From Candidatus Sungiibacteriota bacterium (lineage in GTDB: Bacteria; Patescibacteriota; Minisyncoccia; Sungbacterales; JACQCQ01): DNA of 6,575 nt. Shown here piece after piece: positions 1 to 4,754 of the stretch (position 1 is its first letter; every line of letters begins with the position of its first letter). The notes beneath the pieces are model-generated. The model was given only the letters and a program-made list of their open reading frames with translations, was not told the origin of the DNA and made no database searches. Both the position numbers and the translations under genes were made by a program. The stretch is taken from the NCBI GenBank assembly GCA_016181565.1, contig JACOZA010000062.1, positions 1-6,575 of the forward strand, read 5' to 3'.

Positions 1-165
1 CTTGGGATCAAACGTCGCCCGAATAATCTGGCCTTTCTTTCCGTAGTCTTTTTTATAGGCCGCGGCCAGCGCCATGCCGATGGTCTCCACGATTTTTTCG
101 ACCGCGATGCCTTTTTCTTCCGCAATCTGCTGAATGGCTGAACCAAACTGTTTCAAATCAAACAT
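1..165 (-). CDS. nusA: Transcription termination/antitermination factor NusA, N-terminal part (runs off the window)
   Basis: The minus strand encodes an ATG at 165-163 followed by 55 open codons to the window edge, beginning MFDLKQFGSAIQQIAEEKGI. This is the start of the NusA N-terminal domain, which binds RNA polymerase and modulates pausing, termination and antitermination; the typical features are the amphipathic first helix and the segment AAAYKKDYGKKG. The S1 and KH RNA-binding domains would lie to the left, outside the window. The start is supported by the family N-terminus. There is no good Shine-Dalgarno: the only AGG lies one base from the ATG. The upstream GIY-YIG reading frame overlaps the first 8 bases of the gene, so nusA may be translationally coupled to it or transcribed from a promoter inside that unit. 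rimP, which often precedes nusA, is not present upstream. Confidence 0.9.
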   Translation of the reverse strand, partial: MFDLKQFGSAIQQIAEEKGIAVEKIVETIGMALAAAYKKDYGKKGQIIRATFDPK

Positions 166-505
166 GCCTGTGTTGTTGCAATTGTCGAGCGCTCGTGCGC
201 GATGAGAATTTCATCACAACACAGAGCACCCCGTTAGATAGAAAATTATGCATTATCGTTTTTAGTCTATGTTTTAAGTATCGCTTGCCCCAAGCTGTTT
301 TTAAATATATTTCTCTATGCGCCGCATCTTTGATGTTGTTACTTGTCTCAAAATATATGAGTTTCAGCGGTCTCCGTTCTCTCGTGCTATCTACCTTGCC
401 CTTGCTGTGTGCTTCAAGCCGCTCACGAAGATTTTCTGTTCTTCCCACATAAACATTTCCATCTTTTAAGCTTCGGAGGACATACACCGTATGCATAATT
501 TTCAT
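158..505 (-). CDS. Small GIY-YIG nuclease domain protein bounded by inverted repeats
   Basis: This 115-residue protein carries a stand-alone GIY-YIG domain (residues about 5-82), the single-strand-cutting fold also found in UvrC and homing endonucleases. The GIY equivalent is VYV at 7-9, the YIG equivalent is VYVG at 18-21, the conserved Arg lies in LRERLEAH (26-33), and the metal-binding Glu is probably E65 in HREIYLK. Family members of this type are usually about 80-95 residues. Here the core ends near residue 83, and the last 30 or so residues are translation of the downstream inverted-repeat arm plus the nusA leader, so they are probably not functional. The start could be M1 (505) or M4 (496); M4 gives the usual family N-terminus. 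Neither has a Shine-Dalgarno, and both lie inside the right repeat arm. The substrate is unknown; repair or mobility roles are both possible. Confidence 0.8.
   Translation of the reverse strand: MKIMHTVYVLRSLKDGNVYVGRTENLRERLEAHSKGKVDSTRERRPLKLIYFETSNNIKDAAHREIYLKTAWGKRYLKHRLKTIMHNFLSNGVLCVVMKFSSRTSARQLQQHRHV
229..253. repeat. Left inverted-repeat arm of the GIY-YIG unit
   Basis: The bases from ccccgttagata to attatgcat are the reverse complement of 491-514, with one extra A at 240 (24 of 25 positions match). The arm encodes residues about 83-92 of the GIY-YIG frame on the minus strand. It contains GTTAGAT (233-239), which fits the GTTRRRY core-site pattern, and, reading outward on the minus strand, ATGCATAAT, a -10-like sequence directed toward nusA. 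Confidence 0.85.
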
Positions 506-514
506 CTAACGGGG
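491..514. repeat. Right inverted-repeat arm of the GIY-YIG unit
   Basis: This arm pairs with 229-253 across an interior of 237 bases that is almost entirely the nuclease gene. It ends outward in ATCTAACGGGG, where ATCTAAC (504-510) fits RYYYAAC, the complement of the left core-like site. The nuclease start codons at 505 and 496 lie inside it, so gene and repeat cannot be separated. The two arms are too far apart to act as a transcription terminator, and no target-site duplication is obvious. Confidence 0.85.
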
Positions 515-578
515 TTAACGTTTTGTAACTAACTTTCTTCTCCGCCAGTTTGCGACTCGAAAATTTAGACAAAGCTGT

Positions 579-603
579 TAAAAAAACCCGTTCTCACGGG
601 CTT
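579..603 (-). terminator. Rho-independent terminator for minus-strand transcription
   Basis: On the minus strand the stem CCCGT (600-596), loop GAGA (a stable GNRA tetraloop) and ACGGG (591-587) is followed by a run of seven T (586-580). Outer G-U and A-U pairs can lengthen the stem to about 8 pairs. No protein gene ends just upstream of it, so it must end either an RNA from 604-812 or transcripts entering from mltG antisense. It also insulates the GIY-YIG/nusA side from upstream transcription. Confidence 0.65.
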
Positions 604-780
604 CCCATCGTCTCTTTACACTCCAACTTCCAATGTAGCATGCGGACTGTCCCTGTCAACGGGGACTCAATTCGGCAGCGCCCCGACATAAAAACAAACA
701 ACCGTCAGGCGAGTCATTCCGTCCGCGATTACTGTCGGGGCGAAACCATCATCTGATGGGCTGAAATCAAGGCTCGTGCG
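604..780 (-). ncRNA. Candidate structured non-coding RNA or REP-like remnant
   Basis: This is the gene-free stretch between the GIY-YIG unit and mltG. It has strong inverted repeats: a perfect 10-base pair cgccccgaca (679-688) with tgtcggggcg (733-742), a hairpin gtccc/gggac (around 648-665), and a hairpin ccatc/gatgg around 746-759. A minus-strand terminator follows directly at 579-603. I do not recognise tmRNA, RNase P RNA, 6S RNA or SRP RNA signatures. The motif ggactgtccctgtcaacg (644-661) resembles REP-like hairpins that accompany RAYT-type transposases in some genomes, so a decayed mobile element is an alternative. The evidence for an expressed RNA is structural only. Confidence 0.3.
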
Positions 781-809
781 TTGTAAAGGCCCGGAATACG
801 GCGTATAAA
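781..809 (+). promoter_or_regulatory. Probable sigma70-like promoter of mltG
   Basis: A -35 element TTGTAA (781-786) and a -10 element TATAAA (804-809) are separated by exactly 17 bases. The expected transcription start near 816 lies after the ATG at 813 but before the ATG at 837, which argues that mltG translation starts at 837. Confidence 0.6.
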
Positions 810-836
810 TGAATGGTATTTCTTCATTTTGTTTTT

Positions 837-1943
837 ATGGGCGATGAGTTCCTGGCGGAAGACAGCGGGCTTCCCAAAAGGTCCGATAGCTGGTTACTTA
901 AATTGAAATTGTCGGTATTGGCGGTTTTGGCGACAGCAGTTTCGGCGGGGGTATGGCTCGCCTATGAAATCTACTTGCCGCACGCTTCTTTCAACGGTGA
1001 GAAGAAAGTCGAGATTCCGGCGGGGTTCGGGTCGCGAAAAATCGGGGCGCTTTTGCGCGATCAAGGCGTTATTCAGTCGAAGTGGGCATTTGTAACTTAT
1101 GCCACGTTGAAAAATCAAAACTCGAGCCTAAAGCCGGGCAGTTACGTATTTTCCGAAGATACGCAGATCGTCGAGATTTTAAATAACTTAGTGGAAGGGG
1201 AGCGTTACCCGAACGAGCGGTTTTTGACGATCCCGGAAGGTTGGAACTTGCGCGACATCGGGTTTTATCTGGAACGGAACGGCATCGCCCAAGCGGAAGA
1301 GCTATGGGAGATCGCCGGATTTCCGGCGGCGGATTACAAGAGTGCCCGCGATTTGCCGCGACCTAAAGATTTTTCTGAGGAGTTTAATTTTTTGAAAGAC
1401 AAGCCCGTGGATGTGGGGCTGGAAGGATACTTATTCCCGGATACGTATCGTGTCTTTCGCGATGCCTCTGTCGAGGATATCGTCCGCAAGATGCTCGCTA
1501 ATTTTGGCCGGCGGATTGAAGCCGATATTCTCCAAGAAACCAAGTCGCGGGAGAAAACGCTCTTTCAGGTGCTCATTGTCGCCTCGCTCGTTGAAGAGGA
1601 GGTAGAAAGCGACGAGGATAGGGCTACGGTTGCGGGCATTTTGTGGAAGCGGCTGGCGCTCGGCATCCCCCTGCAAGTTGACGCGACGCTCGTGTACATC
1701 AAAGGGGAAAGCAGGGCTCCGCTGACCAATCAAGACAAATTACTTCCATCGCCTTACAATACCTACCGATACAAAGGACTGCCCGCCGGTCCGATCGCAA
1801 ATCCCGGCCTTTCGGCGATTCGTGCCGCGCTTCATCCCATCTCGAGTCCCTATCTTTACTACTTGTCTCCGCCAAACGCTAAGACGATTTTCTCTAAAAC
1901 TCTTGAGGAACATAATCAAGCCAAAGCAAAATATCTCCAGTAA
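837..1943 (+). CDS. mltG: Endolytic murein transglycosylase MltG (YceG-like)
   Basis: The product is a membrane-anchored lytic transglycosylase that cuts nascent peptidoglycan strands and sets glycan chain length at the outer face of the inner membrane. A short cytoplasmic N-terminus precedes one membrane segment (LSVLAVLATAVSAGVWLAY, about residues 25-43 counted from the 837 start). A LysM-like region follows (VEIPAGFGSRKIGALLRDQG, then LTIPEGWNLRDIG), and then the catalytic domain. Family signatures are LEGYLFPDTYRV, VASLVEEEVESDEDR with the catalytic Glu at about residue 253 (the VEKE position of E. coli MltG), LQVDATLVY, YNTYRYKGLPAGPIANPG, and the C-terminal HNQAKAKYL. The length of 368 residues is normal. 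The longer frame from 813 adds MVFLHFVF, but the promoter position favours 837; neither start has a Shine-Dalgarno. The gene stands alone, divergent from the nusA side. Confidence 0.93.
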   Translation: MGDEFLAEDSGLPKRSDSWLLKLKLSVLAVLATAVSAGVWLAYEIYLPHASFNGEKKVEIPAGFGSRKIGALLRDQGVIQSKWAFVTYATLKNQNSSLKPGSYVFSEDTQIVEILNNLVEGERYPNERFLTIPEGWNLRDIGFYLERNGIAQAEELWEIAGFPAADYKSARDLPRPKDFSEEFNFLKDKPVDVGLEGYLFPDTYRVFRDASVEDIVRKMLANFGRRIEADILQETKSREKTLFQVLIVASLVEEEVESDEDRATVAGILWKRLALGIPLQVDATLVYIKGESRAPLTNQDKLLPSPYNTYRYKGLPAGPIANPGLSAIRAALHPISSPYLYYLSPPNAKTIFSKTLEEHNQAKAKYLQ

Positions 1944-1983
1944 TACAAAATCTCTCCCGATTAATCGGGAGAGATTTTGTATT
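1942..1983. terminator. Bidirectional terminator: perfect 42-base palindrome between convergent genes
   Basis: Each arm is 21 bases and the match is perfect; the centre lies between 1962 and 1963 within cgattaatcg. The outer parts are A-rich on the 5' arm and T-rich on the 3' arm, so the sequence works as an intrinsic terminator in both directions. It overlaps the last two bases of the mltG stop codon and lies 14 bases beyond the stop of the convergent membrane protein gene. Confidence 0.85.
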
Positions 1984-1997
1984 GGTTTGAAGTTCCG

Positions 1998-2384
1998 TTA
2001 AGCCATGGGCGCCATCGGTTGACTTCTTGTTGCTGCCCAGAGGGCCCATGCGCCGACAATGATGTGGAGAACAGTGTCAGCGGGGTTTTCCAGGTTCGCG
2101 CCGAGGAATGACTCGCTGTAAGCTAAACTCCACAAGCCCACCAAGATTCCCACAATACCCAGAATCAGCACCAGAGGCTTCTGCAGTGACGCCGGTACGA
2201 CGTAGGCTGCTATCACCGCGATAATTCCAAGCACCGTGTGCGCCCAGTTTTCTGCGTTATCAAACCACCAGAAATCTCCAAAGAGACTGTCTTCTGCGGT
2301 CGGACCGATTACCCCAACGAAACCGAGGATCCCTACGAGGGTCAACACGATCCCGCCAACGAGGAGAAATTGCTTTGGGTTCAT
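1998..2384 (-). CDS. Small integral membrane protein, four helices (DUF4383-like)
   Basis: The 128-residue product is strongly hydrophobic, with about four membrane segments: residues 7-27 (LLVGGIVLTLVGILGFVGVIG), 46-64 (WAHTVLGIIAVIAAYVVPA), 68-88 (KPLVLILGIVGILVGLWSLAY) and 103-121 (DTVLHIIVGAWALWAATRS). The repeated pattern of Asp/Asn followed by W/L-x-H-x-x-x-G (ENWAHTVLG and DTVLHIIVG) resembles the DUF4383 family of unknown function. I infer only that it sits in the cytoplasmic membrane. The start at 2384 is supported by AAGGA motifs just upstream on the minus strand (around 2387-2398) and by an extended -10 promoter. It is convergent with mltG and shares its terminator. No catalytic residues are evident. 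Confidence 0.8.
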   Translation of the reverse strand: MNPKQFLLVGGIVLTLVGILGFVGVIGPTAEDSLFGDFWWFDNAENWAHTVLGIIAVIAAYVVPASLQKPLVLILGIVGILVGLWSLAYSESFLGANLENPADTVLHIIVGAWALWAATRSQPMAPMA

Positions 2385-2451
2385 ATGTCCTTTGTCCTTC
2401 TTACTTTAAAATCGAGATCTGTAATCAAGTTCGACCTTTACTCTTAGTAAA

Positions 2452-2460
2452 ATTATAGCA
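2452..2460 (-). promoter_or_regulatory. Extended -10 promoter of the membrane protein gene
   Basis: The minus strand reads TGCTATAAT here, an exact TGnTATAAT extended -10. No good -35 is found 16-18 bases upstream, as is typical for extended -10 promoters. The resulting leader would be about 60 bases long. Confidence 0.6.
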
Positions 2461-2512
2461 TGGTGGTTGACTAATCAGTGGAACTGGTGTGAATAATTTC
2501 CCCCCTTATCGC

Positions 2513-2540
2513 TTGACAGATGAAATCCAGCCGTTATATT
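2513..2540 (+). promoter_or_regulatory. Promoter of the rplJ-rplL operon
   Basis: A perfect -35 TTGACA (2513-2518) and a -10 TATATT (2535-2540) are spaced 16 bases apart. This is the strongest consensus promoter in the window, fitting a ribosomal protein operon. Transcription would start near 2547, leaving a leader of about 267 bases before rplJ. rplK and rplA, which often precede rplJ, are not upstream here. Confidence 0.75.
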
Positions 2541-2557
2541 CTGTTTGTACAATATCA

Positions 2558-2670
2558 AGCTTCAAAGACCGCAGGCCGGGTTAGGTAATAGGTTATAGGT
2601 CGTAGGGGATAGCGCGTGCTGTTACCCATCACCTAGCACCTATAACCTTCGTAAGTCCTGCCGAGAAGTT
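2558..2670 (+). promoter_or_regulatory. Ribosomal protein L10 leader (L10/L12-binding, kink-turn type)
   Basis: The leader contains the characteristic L10-leader arrangement. agcttc (2558-2563) pairs with gaagtt (2665-2670), an unpaired AAAGACC (2564-2570) lies opposite GA at 2663-2664, and GCAGG (2571-2575) pairs with CCTGC (2657-2661). The strings CAAAGACCGCAGG and CCTGCCGAG are the signature parts. A perfect 10-pair internal hairpin ggttataggt (2591-2600) / acctataacc (2638-2647) closes the variable arm. By family knowledge, excess L10-L12 complex binds this RNA and represses the operon. The element lies directly upstream of rplJ, which supports the assignment. Confidence 0.75.
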
Positions 2671-2725
2671 GTTCTTCGCCCAGATTTCGTTTAGGGCTTG
2701 TCCCGAACGAAGTTGAGGGATCTTT

Positions 2726-2750
2726 GCGGCCGTGGGCCGTTTTTATTTTT
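2726..2750 (+). terminator. In-leader intrinsic terminator (attenuator) before rplJ
   Basis: The stem CGGCC (2727-2731) / GGCCG (2735-2739) with a three-base loop is followed by TTTTTATTTTT (2740-2750). It lies between the L10-binding structure and rplJ, the position expected for L10-controlled attenuation. A GGCCG at 2574-2578, next to the kink-turn stem, could pair with the 5' arm as an antiterminator, but that match is only 5 pairs long. Confidence 0.65.
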
Positions 2751-2770
2751 CTCGCCCTGCGAGAAAAATA
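2744..2770 (+). promoter_or_regulatory. Strong hairpin that captures the attenuator U-tract
   Basis: tatttttctcgc (2744-2755) and gcgagaaaaata (2759-2770) form a perfect 12-pair hairpin with a three-base loop. Its 5' arm is the U-tract of the preceding terminator, and its 3' end is 15 bases before the GAAGGA ribosome binding site. Confidence 0.6.
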
Positions 2771-2798
2771 ATCCCGAGCCGGGTCGAAGGATTACTCC

Positions 2799-2810
2799 AT
2801 GCCGGCATAA
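2799..2810 (+). CDS. Three-codon leader mini-ORF (M-P-A-stop) in frame ahead of rplJ
   Basis: GAAGGA (2786-2791) lies 7 bases before this ATG, an ideal Shine-Dalgarno spacing, whereas the rplJ ATG at 2814 has no ribosome binding site of its own. The mini-ORF ends in TAA three bases before the rplJ start and is in the same frame. It could drive rplJ by termination-reinitiation. Alternatively it is a chance ATG, with ribosomes simply starting at 2814. Confidence 0.4.
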   Translation: MPA

Positions 2811-2813
2811 TTT

Positions 2814-3338
2814 ATGCTGACGAAGACTGAAAAAGCAGACATTGTAAAAGACCTTGAGGCAAAGCTCGCCGCCCAGCGCGTCGTGATATTTTCTGATTTC
2901 CACGGCCTGTCGGTGGCCAAACAGCAGGAACTGCGCCGCCTCTTGAAAAAAGACGATGCCGAGTTCAGGGTAGCGAAAAAAACCCTTTTCCGGCGCGCGT
3001 TCGAGATCGCCAAAGCTCCCTTTTCGCACATTGATTATAAAGGCGAGCTAGGCGCCATTTTTGGGTTTGGCGATGAAGTCGGACCGGCGAAGTTACTCGC
3101 GAAATTCGCCAAAGCCAATCCCGAGAGCTTAAAAATTGTGGGAGGGTTGCTGGGGAGCCGCGAACTTTCGAAAGCAGAAGTGCTGGTGCTGGCCAAGCTT
3201 CCATCGAAGCAGGAATTGGTTGGGCAGCTTGTCTGGGTTCTGGCGAGCCCCCTTCGCGGGCTCGCGAATGTCTTAAATGGGAATCAGCGCAAATTGGTCG
3301 TGGCGCTTTCGCAAATCCTTAAACAGAAAAGTTCTTAG
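2814..3338 (+). CDS. rplJ: 50S ribosomal protein L10
   Basis: L10 is the base of the ribosomal stalk. Its N-terminal domain binds 23S rRNA helices 42-43 together with L11, and its C-terminal helix carries two or three L7/L12 dimers. The 174-residue product has the usual length. It opens with MLTKTEKADIVKDLEAKL, followed by VVIFSDFHGLSVAKQQELRRLLKK and FRVAKKTLFRRAF, all typical of the L10 N-terminal domain. The C-terminal part (PSKQELVGQLVWVLASPLRG then VVALSQILKQK) contains the conserved hinge and the L12-binding helix. The ATG at 2814 gives the standard family N-terminus but lacks a Shine-Dalgarno. rplL follows after 120 bases. L10 is expected to autoregulate the operon through the upstream leader. 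Confidence 0.96.
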   Translation: MLTKTEKADIVKDLEAKLAAQRVVIFSDFHGLSVAKQQELRRLLKKDDAEFRVAKKTLFRRAFEIAKAPFSHIDYKGELGAIFGFGDEVGPAKLLAKFAKANPESLKIVGGLLGSRELSKAEVLVLAKLPSKQELVGQLVWVLASPLRGLANVLNGNQRKLVVALSQILKQKSS

Positions 3339-3426
3339 TTGATAGTTGATGGTTCTGGTTATCAGTTTCGGGTTATTGTTTATAATTGTGACCGGAAACC
3401 GTAACTAAAACTAAGAACTGATAACC
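3331..3426 (+). repeat. Overlapping inverted repeats in the rplJ-rplL spacer
   Basis: gttcttagtt (3331-3340) is perfectly complementary to aactaagaac (3409-3418). ggttatcagtt (3357-3367) is perfectly complementary to aactgataacc (3416-3426). The 3' arms overlap at 3416-3418, so the two stems compete at their ends. Between them lies TATAAT (3381-3386), a possible internal -10 for rplL. No Shine-Dalgarno precedes rplL. The structure could tune L12 synthesis relative to L10 or simply be spacer repeat. Confidence 0.5.
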
Positions 3427-3458
3427 GAAACTTTAAACCACTAACTAAAAACCATATT

Positions 3459-3848
3459 ATGTCCAACAAACACGCAGATCTTATCGAAAAAATTGAAAAG
3501 ATGTCAGCGCTTGAGCTCTCGGAGCTTGTGAAAACGCTCGAAGAAAAATTCGGAGTTTCCTCCGCCATGCCCATGATGATGGCCGCGTCAAACGCGGCCG
3601 CTGGAGGCGTGGATGAGGGCGGAGCGAAAGAAGAGAAAACCGCTTTTGCCGTTGAGTTAAAAAGCGGCGGAGGACAGAAGATCGCTGTAATCAAAGTCAT
3701 TCGCGAGATTGCCGGGCTGGGGTTGAAAGAGGCTAAAGACCTGGTGGACGCCGCGCCGAAAGTTATCAAGGAAGGCGTAGATAAAGCGACAGCCGAGGAA
3801 ATGAAGAAGAAGTTAGAAGAGGCTGGAGCTACCGTAGAAATTAAATAG
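3459..3848 (+). CDS. rplL: 50S ribosomal protein L7/L12
   Basis: This is the flexible stalk protein, present in several copies per ribosome, that recruits and activates the translational GTPases. The 129-residue sequence shows the N-terminal dimerisation and L10-binding helices (about 1-36, ADLIEKIEKMSALELSELVK), then a Met/Ala/Gly-rich hinge (about 37-60). The C-terminal factor-binding domain (about 61-129) carries the conserved KIAVIKVIREIAGLGLKEAK and VIKEGVDKATAEEMKKKLEE. The length is normal. It is the second and last gene of the rplJ operon and is followed by a strong terminator. It lacks a Shine-Dalgarno although it must be made in excess over L10. A possible internal promoter or the spacer structure may compensate. 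Confidence 0.97.
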   Translation: MSNKHADLIEKIEKMSALELSELVKTLEEKFGVSSAMPMMMAASNAAAGGVDEGGAKEEKTAFAVELKSGGGQKIAVIKVIREIAGLGLKEAKDLVDAAPKVIKEGVDKATAEEMKKKLEEAGATVEIK

Positions 3849-3875
3849 CAGTTGCTCGATAGCCTCTCCGAAAAC

Positions 3876-3918
3876 AACAAAAGGTCTCGCCCTTGCAAAG
3901 GCGAGGTCTTTTGTTTAT
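3876..3918 (+). terminator. Intrinsic terminator of the rplJ-rplL operon
   Basis: A long stem (3876-3891 with 3900-3915, all pairs Watson-Crick or G-U, GC-rich in the inner half) closes an 8-base loop. The 3' arm runs into TCTTTTGTTTATAT. It lies 27 bases after the rplL stop. Confidence 0.85.
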
Positions 3919-3940
3919 ATAGTGGGGTATGCTGGGTAGT

Positions 3941-3960
3941 CCTGCCTGCCGGTAGGCAGG
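3941..3960. repeat. Short GC-rich palindromic repeat (CPR type)
   Basis: cctgcctgccggtaggcagg is palindromic over 20 bases with one G-T pair per stem. From memory, nearly identical palindromes are scattered through Parcubacteria intergenic regions. This copy sits between the rplL terminator and the next gene. The rest of 3919-4083 holds no gene and no convincing promoter. Confidence 0.6.
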
Positions 3961-4083
3961 GAAACTTCGGAGATAAAGTATCCATCTCTGCCTCATACTT
4001 CCCCGGTACTCATGTTGATAATTAAGCCTGCTTTGTAATCCTAGAAATTCAATTTTGTAACATCCGAAGTTCTACTACCCGGC

Positions 4084-4719
4084 ATGGAGCTACTCCTCGA
4101 AAAACTTTTTGAATCGCAGGCCAAGGTGCGGCTTTTGAGACTCTTTTTGCGTAATCCCTCAACTAACTTCACCATTGACGAAATTGTGCGGGGCACAGGC
4201 ATCAAAAAGTACCAGGCCCTGAAGGAACTGGCGAAACTCCAGAAACTCGGGTTTGTGGCATCGCGCAATACCCAAGTCGTCGTCTCGCGCGTCACGGGCA
4301 ACGGCAAAACCAAAAAAATCCGCATGCGCTCCCAGCGCGTGCGGGTTTATACCGCCAATCCTTCGTTTGAATTTTTTCGGGAACTCCGTGACCTGATTCT
4401 GCGCCAAGTCCCCGAGTCGCGGCATAAACTGACGCAGCGGTTGCGGCGTCTCGGCAAAGTGAAACTCGCCATCGCCGCCGGCGCTTTCATCAACAGTGAC
4501 AACTCGCGGATTGACCTTCTCGTTGTTGGCGAAAAAATCAATCGCCGCAAAATTGAATCCATGCTCCATCAATGGGAAGCCAACGCCGGCCGGGAGCTCA
4601 CTTATGCTCTTATGACCACCGATGAATTTAAGTACCGTCTCGACATGTTTGACCGCTTCATCCGCGATGTTCTCGAATCCCCCCACGACAAGCTGATTAA
4701 TCTTCTAAATATTCCGTAG
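4084..4719 (+). CDS. Winged-helix DNA-binding protein with a nucleotidyltransferase-like C-terminal domain
   Basis: The N-terminal winged helix (about residues 8-60) has the order helix SQAKVRLLRLFLRNP, helix TIDEIVRGTGI and recognition helix KKYQALKELAKLQKLGFV. A basic wing follows (NGKTKKIRMRSQRVRVYTAN, 73-92). After a linker helix, the C-terminal domain (about 115-205) contains VKLAIAAGAFINSDNSRIDLLVVGEK, a nucleotidyltransferase-like strand-turn with D139 and D144. It ends with GRELTYALMTTDEFKYRLDMFDRFIRDVLES. The usual GSxARG motif is missing, so transferase activity is doubtful and a sensor or regulator role is more likely. I associate this two-domain layout with CPR and archaeal genomes. 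It has no Shine-Dalgarno; the ATG at 4084 opens the winged helix naturally. Target genes are unknown. Confidence 0.8.
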   Translation: MELLLEKLFESQAKVRLLRLFLRNPSTNFTIDEIVRGTGIKKYQALKELAKLQKLGFVASRNTQVVVSRVTGNGKTKKIRMRSQRVRVYTANPSFEFFRELRDLILRQVPESRHKLTQRLRRLGKVKLAIAAGAFINSDNSRIDLLVVGEKINRRKIESMLHQWEANAGRELTYALMTTDEFKYRLDMFDRFIRDVLESPHDKLINLLNIP

Positions 4720-4754
4720 TAGTTCTAAAAAGTTCTCAAGTTTTTCTTCTGTAT

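Noticed and set aside
504..600. Complete integron attC site next to the ATCTAAC motif
   Set aside because: No second GTTRRRY core or paired L boxes at proper spacing were found on either side; only core-like ends exist.
550..756. 68-residue plus-strand open frame starting at TTG between the GIY-YIG unit and mltG
   Set aside because: No ribosome binding site, no recognisable domain, and it spans the structured segment with strong inverted repeats and the minus-strand terminator.
3380..3985. 201-residue minus-strand open frame
   Set aside because: Antisense to nearly all of rplL and continues through the terminator and the palindromic repeat; low-complexity Ser/Ala composition is a shadow of the L12 hinge and helices.
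4159..4686. 175-residue minus-strand open frame
   Set aside because: Lies fully antisense to the winged-helix gene, whose plus-strand product has clear domain structure.
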